NCBI RefSeq assembly: GCF_963677075.1
Contig: NZ_OY781873.1
Span: forward strand, 1,612,001 to 1,676,000
Reading direction: 5' to 3'
DNA: 64,000 bases
Source of the DNA: an uncultured Sphaerochaeta sp.
Lineage (GTDB): Bacteria > Spirochaetota > Spirochaetia > Sphaerochaetales > Sphaerochaetaceae
Part shown: positions 24,383-32,588 of the stretch, piece by piece
How the letters are laid out: each line of letters starts with the position of its first letter
How positions within the stretch are numbered: position 1 is the first letter of the stretch
The notes under the pieces: generated by a model
Database searches by the model: none
What the model was told of the DNA's origin: nothing
The model's input: only the letters and a program-made list of their open reading frames with translations
Position numbers and translations under genes: made by a program

Positions 24383-26254
24383 TTAGTCCCGATACCTCTT
24401 TTTGGAGCGAGAACTTTTTTTCCCTTTTGAAGTATTGTATTTTCCATGGGAACGGCTAGAACGGTCATCCTGGAAACTACTAGGCCGGGAGTAATAATCA
24501 TCGCCACCGCCATAGGAATCCCTTCCATACGGCTGATAATCATCATTGCCTCTACGAGGCCGTCTGCCGGAGCTTCTTCGATCAGAAGAACTGAAACGAT
24601 CGTCATAGCGGTCGCCTCTTCTTCCAGCGAGGTGCTTCCCGTTGGGGTTATCCGGTTTCGCTCTGGTGATGATCGGCTTACCTTCTGAACCCACAGAGCT
24701 GAATGTCTGCAAGATGCGCTCAGCAACCTGCAGTGGAGCACTGACGAAGGAGAAATCATCCCTGACCGTTACATTCTGGATGTCACGATCCTCAGCTCCA
24801 ACTTGTTCAATCAAATAGTCAACGAGCCTGCGCTTGTCCAGACCATCTTTCCTGCCACGAGCAATGAAGAGACGGGTAAAACCATTATCTTCACTGCGTT
24901 GTTCTCTTGAACCACGTTCCTTCCTTCCCGAAGAGATGTGTTGATACTTTGATACATCCAACTCATCCTTGTAGAAGTGGTCAAGCAAGGAAGCTACCAC
25001 TTCCTCAGGACGCTTGTCCTCCAAGAGCTGTTCTGCAATGGTAAGGAAGGGACTTTCCTGTCCTTCCTCCGTAGTAATGGCAGAGAGCTGACTGATGATT
25101 CTTGTTCGCTTGGTCTCAATGATATCATTTGCATCAGGTACTGACTCACGTCGAATTTCTGATTTTGATACCTTCTGGATGAAGCTGAATCGTCTGAACT
25201 CCCTGGGGCCTACAAAGGTGATGGCAATACCACTCTTTCCTGCTCTACCGGTTCTTCCGATACGGTGGATATAAGCTTCGGGATCTTCAGGGAGAGAGAA
25301 GTTGATAACATGGGTGAGGTCCGAGATGTCGATACCACGGGCAGCCACATCAGTGGCAACGATGATACTGATCGATCTGTCCCGCATTTTGTGCAGGATG
25401 TTTTCTCTCTGTTTTTGGGAAAGGTCACCATGCAGTGGTTCTGCATCATACCCACGATCCATCAGCTTTCGGCCGATTTCATCACATTGGACCTTGGTCC
25501 TGCAGAAGACAATTCCGTAGAAGCTCTCTTCCATATCGATGATACGGGTCAACGCTTCAAACTTGTCCGATTCTCTTACCTCAACGTAAATCTGGTCGGT
25601 GAGATCGCTGGTAGGGGTCTCCTGCTTGATCTTTACCATTTGAGGCTCATGCATGAATCTCCCGGCAAGACGCTGGATAGGGGCGGGCATGGTAGCAGAG
25701 AAACAGAGCATCCGCTTGTTTTCCGGAGTCTGTTTCAATACTTCCTCAATATCCTCGACAAATCCCATATCAAGCATCTCATCAGCTTCGTCCAAAACAA
25801 CGAACTTCAGCTGATCCAGCTTGAGAGAACCTCTTCTGAGGTGGTCGAGGATACGACCGGGGGTACCGACAACTACGTGGACACCTCGGCGTAGCTTTCT
25901 GAGCTGTAAGTCCATGGAGGCTCCTCCATAGACAGCGGCGATTTCCAAATGACGATCTCCCTTCAGAGAATTAATCTCTTCGGCAACCTGAACAGCCAAC
26001 TCTCTCGTGGGAGCGAGGATAAGTGCCTGGACCTGCCTTACAGAAGGGTCTACGATTTCTAGAATGGGGAGACCGAAAGCGGCAGTTTTGCCGGTTCCGG
26101 TTTGGGCTTGGCCGATGACATCAACCTGATCCTTGAGAAGCAATGGAATACACGCTGCTTGGATCTTTGTTGGTTCTTCAAATCCCTTGGATTTGACGGC
26201 GGCAATGGTTTGAGCGGACAGTCCTAGGTCCGCAAAGCTTAATAACTCTGACAT
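24383..26254 (-). CDS. deaD: DEAD-box ATP-dependent RNA helicase, DeaD/CsdA type
   Basis: The 623-residue helicase has a Q motif (FEEPTKIQ), Walker A AQTGTGKTAAFG, PTRELA, DEADEMLDMGF, SATMP, and the C-terminal helicase motifs including HRIGRTGR. A DbpA-type RNA-binding domain follows (about 455-535; RLFIARGRKDGLDKRRLVDY). The tail (about 540-623) is rich in Arg, Ser, Gly, Asp and Tyr and ends in a basic SKKRYRD. It should unwind structured RNA in ribosome assembly or cold adaptation. CAGGAG precedes the ATG. It is monocistronic with its own terminator. Confidence 0.93.
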   Translation of the reverse strand: MSELLSFADLGLSAQTIAAVKSKGFEEPTKIQAACIPLLLKDQVDVIGQAQTGTGKTAAFGLPILEIVDPSVRQVQALILAPTRELAVQVAEEINSLKGDRHLEIAAVYGGASMDLQLRKLRRGVHVVVGTPGRILDHLRRGSLKLDQLKFVVLDEADEMLDMGFVEDIEEVLKQTPENKRMLCFSATMPAPIQRLAGRFMHEPQMVKIKQETPTSDLTDQIYVEVRESDKFEALTRIIDMEESFYGIVFCRTKVQCDEIGRKLMDRGYDAEPLHGDLSQKQRENILHKMRDRSISIIVATDVAARGIDISDLTHVINFSLPEDPEAYIHRIGRTGRAGKSGIAITFVGPREFRRFSFIQKVSKSEIRRESVPDANDIIETKRTRIISQLSAITTEEGQESPFLTIAEQLLEDKRPEEVVASLLDHFYKDELDVSKYQHISSGRKERGSREQRSEDNGFTRLFIARGRKDGLDKRRLVDYLIEQVGAEDRDIQNVTVRDDFSFVSAPLQVAERILQTFSSVGSEGKPIITRAKPDNPNGKHLAGRRGDRYDDRFSSSDRRSSGRRPRRGNDDYQPYGRDSYGGGDDYYSRPSSFQDDRSSRSHGKYNTSKGKKSSRSKKRYRD

Positions 26255-26384
26255 GGAACTCCTGATAATGTTAATGTATGAGTGGATTATCGGTTAAATA
26301 CCGAGACATGCAATACAACTTCCCCAGTTTATACAAATGAACAAGTTCTTGCAAGACATACACATCCGAATTATGGGAAAAGCC

Positions 26385-27425
26385 CTACCATCGATTGTAG
26401 ACCTCTTCTGCAAAACCAGGGACCTCCTTGATTGCAATCTCAGAGCCATCATCAAGAATACAGGTTCCGCTAAAATACCCAAACAGCTGGTGTTGCTTGG
26501 ATTGTATCACGACAAAATTGGTTTTGCTGGAGCGGTCAACCACCGGGGTGAATACCATGTTGAGCCTGCCTTCGTCGTCCTTGATTCTCCAAGCCTTGTA
26601 CAGGTCTTCCTTGGAGAACACAAATTCCACCGTTTCGAGCTTATGTATCTTGCCGTTATAGAAGATGGCATTCTCACTCGCAGAGCTTCTGTCAGAAAAC
26701 CCATAGCCAAGGTTCAAGCCGAAGGGAACATTCTCCACCAATGCAGAGACACTCGCCCAGTACCAGGTGTTTGTATAGGTCCATCGGCCACGTCCCCAGT
26801 CAAGGACACCCCATGCCTCCCCCCTGAGTAATTCCTCACTATCCATACCCCTTCGAATATTCCCCTTGGCAGGGAGGCAGTTGACCTTCTCGTTTAAATA
26901 GAACGCCTTACGCTGTTCACTCCAGCTGGTTGCAATATTCAGGCTCTCTGATTCCTGTCCTTGGGTGAGGACTATGTCAAAGTCGAGACCCACACTTCCG
27001 TCAGGGAGTACAAGGGAAGGGCATGCAACCATCAAGTGCCGTTGTGTTCCCTTCTTGATAAAGGCAAGTCGCAGGTTGGTGTTTGACCAGGAAACTTGGT
27101 TATCCTCAGTACTGGAAGCACTCAGGCCAATCTTTCCAAGGGAGAAAAAGCGCAGTGCATCAGTCTGGCTTACCGCTTTTCGCTCAAAATCTATATAACT
27201 GATAGCAAAGAGCGCTGCATACCCTAGGTCACTGATTGTAGCAGTTACTGCATAGCGTTTCTCTGTATTGATAACTGCATAGTAATCCCACTCCTTGATC
27301 CTGAGACGCCCGCCCTTTATGAATGACCGTTCATATCGCCAAAGCGGATGGCGAGCCCAACCTTCTTCCATGATACGTCCCTTCTTGTTGAGTAGGTCCT
27401 GCTTCTGTGTTACTTCGTGTTCCAC
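26385..27425 (-). CDS. DUF2804-family protein
   Basis: The 346-residue protein matches DUF2804: an N-terminal KGRIMEEGWARHPLWRY, a central WGRGRWTYTNTWYWASVSALV and repeated beta-strand blocks. No signal peptide is seen, so it is likely cytoplasmic. Its biochemical function is unknown; the fold may be a lipocalin/diaminohydroxy-like beta sandwich, but I cannot confirm that. The chosen GTG at 27425 has AGGAGG 7 nt upstream. A GTG at 27449 would lie inside the upstream gene and places the ribosome site within the protein. It follows the phosphoesterase by 11 nt, so the two are an operon. Confidence 0.8.
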   Translation of the reverse strand: MEHEVTQKQDLLNKKGRIMEEGWARHPLWRYERSFIKGGRLRIKEWDYYAVINTEKRYAVTATISDLGYAALFAISYIDFERKAVSQTDALRFFSLGKIGLSASSTEDNQVSWSNTNLRLAFIKKGTQRHLMVACPSLVLPDGSVGLDFDIVLTQGQESESLNIATSWSEQRKAFYLNEKVNCLPAKGNIRRGMDSEELLRGEAWGVLDWGRGRWTYTNTWYWASVSALVENVPFGLNLGYGFSDRSSASENAIFYNGKIHKLETVEFVFSKEDLYKAWRIKDDEGRLNMVFTPVVDRSSKTNFVVIQSKQHQLFGYFSGTCILDDGSEIAIKEVPGFAEEVYNRW

Positions 27426-27436
27426 CGCTGTTCCTC

Positions 27437-28513
27437 CTATAGTCCCCACTGGTCCACGGTATAGGTTTGTACCATATAGGGAGTATCATCAGCATAGAGC
27501 GTGATGGTTTTCAGTCCTTTTGCGTGGTTTCTGGATCCATAGGACCCATAGCTTGCACTTCTTCCATAGTGTAAGTCTATGGATTTCCAAACTCCATGAA
27601 AATCATTCAAATGGTCATGGCCACTGAAAATGGCCACCGTGTTTCCTCTCTCCTGCATGGCGGCAAATAAGCCACTGTTTTCCAGGGGTACATTGACAAT
27701 CTTATCAAGTTTTACCCCCTTTGCTGTTCCACTCTCCCAAAGCAATTTAAATTCGGGTAATGGGATATGGGTAAAGGCATACAAGGGGATCTCTCCCAGG
27801 CCATCTTCTACCCAACGATACCACGCTATCTGGGATGGATAGATATAGTCCGGAGCGATGACATTATCTGCATAGATTCTGCTGTGATGAGAATCAAGCA
27901 GCATAAGTGCATTTTTCATCACACCATCCTGTGTCAGTACAAGCGGGTAGTTGCTATATCCACGTACCCACTCCTCACCAGTGGAGAAGAATGCATGGGG
28001 GTAGTCGTCCAATACACTGGCAAGTGCAGGTCGGTCATAGTAATGTTCTCCATCATGATTGCCAAAAGTATAAGCCCAAAGCCGGCCATGTTCCTCCATG
28101 AAGGCTGCAAACTCGATAAGCATCTCCTTTGCGTTGAATGAGAATAGCAGGTCACCAGATATGACGGTCAGGTCAGGGTCTACTTCTTCAAAGGCTCGTT
28201 CCAAGAGTGTATAAAGCTTATCCCTGCCTGAAAATGGTCCCCTCCTGAGATGGAAGTCGGTTCCCCAGAGAATCGTGAACTCCCCGCTTTCCGGATACTC
28301 CAAAGTAAAGGCTTTTCTCTCATGAATGGCCTTCTGTAGGTCAAAGGTTTCTTGGGGGCTGACAACTCTTTCTGTGTGCCTGCTGACATCTTCAAAGACT
28401 TTTGTATTGGATAAGCGATCGATGATGATATATGACACGATTCCTACAATGAGGAGTAGTGCTACGAAGAGCAGTATCAATATTCTAAGGATTAAGCGTG
28501 ATGATCGTTTCAT
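27437..28513 (-). CDS. Membrane-anchored calcineurin-like metallophosphoesterase
   Basis: The 358-residue protein has one N-terminal membrane helix (about 9-30), so the catalytic domain is probably outside the inner membrane. Metal-binding motifs run in family order: TDFHLRR, SGDLLF, FGNHDGE, FTHIPL and FSGHDHLNDFHG. This is the purple-acid/calcineurin-like group; the substrate could be a phosphomonoester, diester or lipid pyrophosphate. No ribosome binding site is obvious before the ATG. It is the first gene of a two-gene operon with the DUF2804 gene. Confidence 0.85.
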   Translation of the reverse strand: MKRSSRLILRILILLFVALLLIVGIVSYIIIDRLSNTKVFEDVSRHTERVVSPQETFDLQKAIHERKAFTLEYPESGEFTILWGTDFHLRRGPFSGRDKLYTLLERAFEEVDPDLTVISGDLLFSFNAKEMLIEFAAFMEEHGRLWAYTFGNHDGEHYYDRPALASVLDDYPHAFFSTGEEWVRGYSNYPLVLTQDGVMKNALMLLDSHHSRIYADNVIAPDYIYPSQIAWYRWVEDGLGEIPLYAFTHIPLPEFKLLWESGTAKGVKLDKIVNVPLENSGLFAAMQERGNTVAIFSGHDHLNDFHGVWKSIDLHYGRSASYGSYGSRNHAKGLKTITLYADDTPYMVQTYTVDQWGL

Positions 28514-28540
28514 GGGTAGCTGTAATCTACCACGAAACCG

Positions 28541-28574
28541 GTAATAAAAAAAGCCGGCACATCAGTACCGGCTT
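28541..28574 (-). terminator. Terminator of the PpiD-like gene
   Basis: AAGCCGG and CCGGCTT (28551-28557, 28568-28574) form a stem followed on the minus strand by seven T. It begins 24 nt beyond the stop codon at 28598. Confidence 0.85.
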
Positions 28575-28597
28575 GATAGTTATATGGAGAAAAAAGG

Positions 28598-30178
28598 TTA
28601 TTCGCTCTGTCCCAGTACTACGTTGAGGAAGGTGGTCAGGAAGTTGTCCTCAAATGCATCAGAGGAGTAGAGTGCTTGACTGAAGTCCTGCTGGTTCTGA
28701 GTTCCACTGTAGTAGTCATAGAACATGGTGATATAACTGCCCATGGTATCGTCCTGGACATCTTCACCAGTCTCAACAAGGAGGTAGGAAGTACCAGACT
28801 TGATTGGATCAAGCAGAGTGTTCTCTTCTGCAGTGTAGAGTTGCTTGGCAACATCTTCATTGCTGGCAGCATTGGCGAGCAGCCCTGCATTATCGGTATA
28901 GGAGAAGTTGCTCATGTACTGGCTCTCTCCCAAGTTATAGGGAGTTGCGCTTACATCAATCAACGAGAGCTCCTGCTCAAGTGCGACTTCTTCAAGTCCT
29001 TTGCTTGCAGCCTCTGCCTGCAAATCTGCAGCAAGGTCAGCAAGGAAGGTGTCTATGATGTCACTATCGCTGGTTGCCAGGTATGCCTTTACGGAAGCCA
29101 GGAGTTCTTCGCTTGCGTAGTCAGCTTCCTCTGGCGTGCTGTTCAGCTTGTAGATTGCCCATGCTCCATTTGCCTCAAAGGGGCCAAGTACATCACCGCT
29201 TTTTGCGGAGAGCAAGGAAACTGCTTCATCAGCATTCTTGAAGTTGGAAACCAGACCGTAGTAGTACAGACGGCCAACCTTTCCTTCTTCAGCTGCATAG
29301 GAGTCAAGACTGTTCTGGGTTGCAGCCTCTTCAAAAGAGATCTCGCCACCTACGATGGAGTCATACACTGCCTGGGCATTTTCCTGGCTGTCCATGCTGA
29401 TGATGCTCATATCCATGCTGTAGAAGAGTTGCTTGTTCTGCAGTGCATACTGTGAAGCGAGTTCATCAGGATAGAGTTCAGGATTAAGGCTGAGGTATCG
29501 GAACGTTCTTCCATTACCTGCCATTTCAGCGATGTAATCAACCTCAGATGAGGAAGAGAGTACCGTACCCACATCGTCAATTACAATCTGGTAGGGGAGG
29601 CCGCGCCGGATTGATTTCTCGACAGAAGCCTTTCGTTCAGCCGAAGCATCCTGATAGGTCTTTACATCGAATTTTCCATCTTTGTCATAGGCACCACTTT
29701 CAATAATTGCACGCTTTACCACATCATCAGCTGCAATGATTCCGGCTTTTGAAGCAAGCTGGTTGACCGCAGTGAACAAGACCGTGCTGTCGTAGGCGCT
29801 CTTCCAGATCTGGTAAAGGGCTTGGGTTTGGTTTGCATCAGATCCGCTGTACTCATTGGCATAGTTCTGGACCTGGTCATAGAAGTAGTTGCCATAAGCA
29901 TACTTGATCTCTTCCTTGCCGTATTTGCCAAACACAATTCCATTGTTGGTGCCTTGGCCGACAAAGGCCTGAATAGCAGGGGCCAACACAAAGGAGATGG
30001 CAATCAGGATCAGGACGATCATTCCAAACACCCATCCGATGGTTATTTTACGCTTCGGCTTGAGTGCGGCTTCATTCTTGCCTTTTTTCTCTACTGCGCT
30101 CTTCTTTTCTTTCCCGAAGGCGAGTACTTTCCCGTTCTCTTCGGGTTTCTTTCCATTTGTGTTGTCGTTTGAAGACAT
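28598..30178 (-). CDS. PpiD/SurA-like membrane-anchored peptidyl-prolyl isomerase or chaperone
   Basis: The 526-residue protein has a cytoplasmic charged N-terminus (Lys/Glu-rich, 1-45), one membrane helix (46-70), a SurA-N/PpiD helical region (about 85-250) and a parvulin-like domain (about 270-375; AVYDSIVGGEISFEEAATQN ... GKVGRLYYYGLV ... GDVLGPFEANGAWAIYKL). The C-terminal part is helical and acidic. It should assist folding of exported proteins at the inner membrane. The upstream ATG at 30211 has no ribosome site, while the ATG at 30178 follows AGAGG, so the shorter form is chosen. No second parvulin domain is seen. Confidence 0.8.
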   Translation of the reverse strand: MSSNDNTNGKKPEENGKVLAFGKEKKSAVEKKGKNEAALKPKRKITIGWVFGMIVLILIAISFVLAPAIQAFVGQGTNNGIVFGKYGKEEIKYAYGNYFYDQVQNYANEYSGSDANQTQALYQIWKSAYDSTVLFTAVNQLASKAGIIAADDVVKRAIIESGAYDKDGKFDVKTYQDASAERKASVEKSIRRGLPYQIVIDDVGTVLSSSSEVDYIAEMAGNGRTFRYLSLNPELYPDELASQYALQNKQLFYSMDMSIISMDSQENAQAVYDSIVGGEISFEEAATQNSLDSYAAEEGKVGRLYYYGLVSNFKNADEAVSLLSAKSGDVLGPFEANGAWAIYKLNSTPEEADYASEELLASVKAYLATSDSDIIDTFLADLAADLQAEAASKGLEEVALEQELSLIDVSATPYNLGESQYMSNFSYTDNAGLLANAASNEDVAKQLYTAEENTLLDPIKSGTSYLLVETGEDVQDDTMGSYITMFYDYYSGTQNQQDFSQALYSSDAFEDNFLTTFLNVVLGQSE

Positions 30179-30301
30179 GATAAACCTCTTTCTCCCGTGC
30201 ATTTTCCGCATTTTGCGGACAGTCTTATGAAAAATACCATTTCACCTAGTCACTGTCAATGAATAGGTTGAGAATAGCCAATATAGGTCATTTAGCTTCG
30301 C

Positions 30302-30331
30302 TTGACAATCTTCAGAGCTATTAGGTATATT
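30302..30331 (+). promoter_or_regulatory. Promoter of tRNA-Pro
   Basis: TTGACA (30302-30307), 18 nt and TATATT (30326-30331), with the mature tRNA beginning 22 nt downstream. It may also drive the HAD gene that follows. Confidence 0.75.
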
Positions 30332-30352
30332 GAACCTCGGCTGTATCGATTA

Positions 30353-30425
30353 CGGGTAGTAGCGCAGGGGCTAGCGCACCTGGTTCGGGACCAGGGGGTC
30401 GGAGGTTCAAATCCTCTCTGCCCGA
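30353..30425 (+). tRNA. tRNA-Pro (anticodon CGG)
   Basis: The 73-nt sequence folds as a cloverleaf: acceptor CGGGTAG/CTGCCCG (one G-T pair), D-stem GCGC/GCGC, anticodon stem CCTGG/CCAGG with loop TTCGGGA (anticodon CGG, reading CCG), and T-arm GGAGG-TTCAAAT-CCTCT. CCA is not encoded; the gene ends with the discriminator A. Confidence 0.95.
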
Positions 30426-30496
30426 TCGTAGAGAAAGAGACTCCTTGTTTCAGGAAATGGAATGGGGAGTCTTTTGTTTTCATGGAGGAAATGCCC

Positions 30497-31306
30497 ATGT
30501 ATACGGTAGTAGCTCTTGACTTGGATGGTACGCTCACCAACGAGAAGAAGGAGATCACCCCTCGCACAAGGGATGCGATCAAAAGAGCCAGGGAACAGGG
30601 TTGCCATATCGTCTTGGCCAGTGGCAGACCACTCTTGGGTATCGAGCATGTCGCTTCCTCCCTTGACCTCATGGGCAGTGAAGGCACCATTCTGGCCTAT
30701 AATGGCGGACAGCTCTTTGATACACGAACAAGTCAGGTACTCTGGGAACGTACGGTGGACCTTGAGACTATCCATACATGTTTCTCATACGCTCGTGAAC
30801 ATCACCTTGCTGCCCTTTCCTACGATGAGGAAGGTGTTATTACCGAAATGGCTGATGATGTGCATGTTGCCAAGGAAGCCTATAACAACGCCATACCTAT
30901 CAGGAAAGTTTCCAATCTCATCGAGGAAGTACAACACCCGATGCCAAAAGTTATGATCGTAGGAGAACCGCTTCTCTTGCAGAAGGCAAGGGAAGATCTG
31001 TTGCCATTGGTTGGGGATGTTGCTGATTTGGGCTTCAGTGAGCCCTGTTTCATGGAAATTACCGCCAAAGGTGTGCAAAAAGCGAGCAGCCTCCAGGTAT
31101 TGCTTTCCCTACTCGGAAAGGATGAAAGCTCCTTGATGGTAATCGGTGATGGTCTCAATGATCTACCGATGTTTGGCATTGCTGCACTTGCAGTGGCTAT
31201 GGACAATGCATCGGATGAAGTGAAATCGCATGCCCATGTGATTACGGATTCCAATGAACATGATGGGGTTGCCTTGGCTTTTGAACGATATATATTGACA
31301 AAATAG
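30497..31306 (+). CDS. Cof-type HAD-IIB phosphatase
   Basis: The 269-residue cytoplasmic hydrolase has DLDGTLTNEKKE (nucleophile Asp and Asp+2), VLASGRP (motif II), a type IIB cap (about 80-190) and VIGDGLNDLPMF (motif IV), ending with AVAMDNASDEVK and the ADVIT-like HVITDSNEHDGVA. Such enzymes remove phosphate from sugar phosphates or FMN-like substrates. The frame stays open upstream across the tRNA, but GGAGG 8 nt before the ATG at 30497 sets the start. It is probably co-transcribed with tRNA-Pro. Confidence 0.9.
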   Translation: MYTVVALDLDGTLTNEKKEITPRTRDAIKRAREQGCHIVLASGRPLLGIEHVASSLDLMGSEGTILAYNGGQLFDTRTSQVLWERTVDLETIHTCFSYAREHHLAALSYDEEGVITEMADDVHVAKEAYNNAIPIRKVSNLIEEVQHPMPKVMIVGEPLLLQKAREDLLPLVGDVADLGFSEPCFMEITAKGVQKASSLQVLLSLLGKDESSLMVIGDGLNDLPMFGIAALAVAMDNASDEVKSHAHVITDSNEHDGVALAFERYILTK

Positions 31307-31337
31307 CAATAAAACTCAATATTCCATTTCTACTTTC

Positions 31338-31366
31338 TTGTGGTACAATACCAGGTACATTATAAT
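31338..31366 (+). promoter_or_regulatory. Promoter of the nucleoside ABC operon
   Basis: TTGTGG (31338-31343), 17 nt and a perfect TATAAT (31361-31366), 29 nt before the ATG at 31396. It sits 31 nt past the HAD stop codon. No purine-riboswitch fold is seen in the leader. Confidence 0.8.
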
Positions 31367-31395
31367 CACGGACCTACTACTAAGGAGGGTAATCC

Positions 31396-32499
31396 ATGAA
31401 GAAAGTAACTATTTTGCTGCTGGTTCTGGTGATGGGCACCATGGTGTTCGCACAGGGCGGTAAAGAAGCTCCCGCACAGGCTGATGGCAGACCAACCATC
31501 CGTTTGCTCACTGATGCAACCGGTATTGATGACAAGTCCTTCAACGCTGCAGCGTGGAGAGGAATCGTAGAGTACTACGGCGATACCGTAGAGAATGCAA
31601 CCGGTCGCGGTACACTGTATGATGTAGTGACTGCTCAGACCCAGGATATGTATATCCCGAATCTCCGTCAGGCTGCTGACGAGGGGTATGACTTGATCAT
31701 GGTCACCGGTTTCACCTGGGCAGATGCGCTTGGTGAAGTTGCACCACAGTATCCAGACCAGAAATTCACCATCGTTGACGTTGACTGGGTTGGACAGCCA
31801 AACGTTATGGAGTTCATCTACTCTGAGGAGCAGGGCTCCTACCTCGTTGGTATGGTCGCAGCACTCCAGGCCAAGGAAGATGGAATTGCAAATCCAAAGT
31901 TTGGATTCATCGGTGGAGTTCCCGGTGCTACCATCACCAAGTTTGAGATGGGCTATGTGCAGGGTATCCTCTCTGTCTTCCCTGATGCAGAAATCTATGA
32001 CTATTATGCCAACGACTGGGGCAAGCCGGAGCTTGCTAAAGCACAGGCAAAGAACTGGTATGACATGGGTGTCTACTGCATCTTCAGTGCAGCAGGTGGA
32101 ACTGGAAACGGAACCATTGCACAGGCCAAGGAGTACCGCATGCAGGGTAAGAACGTCTGGGCAATCGGCGTAGACAGTGACCAGTATGCTGACGGTCTGT
32201 ACAGTGGCGACAAGAGTGCCGTACTCACCAGCATGCTTAAGCGTGTTGAAAACTCTTCCCTGATGGTCCTTAAGGCAGTTGCCGACGGTTCCTTCGAGGG
32301 TGGCGTGGTCCAGATGGGCATGGCTGACGATGGTGTCGGTTACTCAACTGCAAACCCTGAACTCAGCAAGAGTGTTGTCGAGAAGGTCGATGCAGCTAAG
32401 GCTGACATCATCAATGGAAAAATCAAGATTTACAAGACCTACAAGGATGCTATGGCCAATGGCGCAGCTCCCCGTGGGCTTTCCGCACTTGACGACTAA
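31396..32499 (+). CDS. BMP-family (PnrA/Med-like) nucleoside-binding protein
   Basis: The 367-residue periplasmic binding protein has a signal peptide ending at VFAQGG and a mature BMP domain. Motifs include LLTDATGIDDKSFNAAAWRG, the Asp/Asn cluster that contacts the nucleoside ribose, GFIGGVPGATITKFEMGY and AIGVDSDQYADG. BMP proteins bind purine and other nucleosides for ABC uptake, which agrees with the phosphorylase downstream. No lipobox Cys is present although homologues are often lipoproteins. AAGGAGGG lies before the ATG. A terminator-like hairpin follows the gene. Confidence 0.92.
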   Translation: MKKVTILLLVLVMGTMVFAQGGKEAPAQADGRPTIRLLTDATGIDDKSFNAAAWRGIVEYYGDTVENATGRGTLYDVVTAQTQDMYIPNLRQAADEGYDLIMVTGFTWADALGEVAPQYPDQKFTIVDVDWVGQPNVMEFIYSEEQGSYLVGMVAALQAKEDGIANPKFGFIGGVPGATITKFEMGYVQGILSVFPDAEIYDYYANDWGKPELAKAQAKNWYDMGVYCIFSAAGGTGNGTIAQAKEYRMQGKNVWAIGVDSDQYADGLYSGDKSAVLTSMLKRVENSSLMVLKAVADGSFEGGVVQMGMADDGVGYSTANPELSKSVVEKVDAAKADIINGKIKIYKTYKDAMANGAAPRGLSALDD

Positions 32500-32508
32500 G
32501 TGTTATCC

Positions 32509-32530
32509 AGCCGGCAGGAAACTGCCGGCT
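32509..32530 (+). terminator. Intercistronic hairpin after the BMP gene (attenuating terminator)
   Basis: AGCCGGCAG and CTGCCGGCT form a perfect 9-bp stem capped by a GAAA tetraloop, followed by CTCTTC. It would lower ATPase and permease expression relative to the binding protein. Part of its 3' arm (GCTCTCTT) can instead pair with AAGAGAGC at 32562-32569. Confidence 0.65.
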
Positions 32531-32588
32531 CTCTTCGAATCCATTGGAGTCAGTGGACTCAAAGAGAGCTGACAAAGAGGAGCTGAGG

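Noticed and set aside
28514..28552. Metallophosphoesterase as a sixth leaderless gene
   Set aside because: The gene lacks a ribosome site, but no hexamer resembling a -10 box lies 6 nt before its ATG; the best candidate (TAGATT) is 10 nt away and lacks a -35.
30302..30496. Upstream extension of the HAD gene through the tRNA
   Set aside because: The frame is open but would translate tRNA-Pro. GGAGG before the ATG at 30497 and the family start at that position decide the start.
31367..31395. Purine riboswitch or T-box upstream of nucleoside, NCS2 or ilv genes
   Set aside because: The leaders at 31367-31395 and 39664-39742 are too short, and no conserved purine-aptamer or T-box sequence (such as a TGG-rich box before ilvN) is seen.
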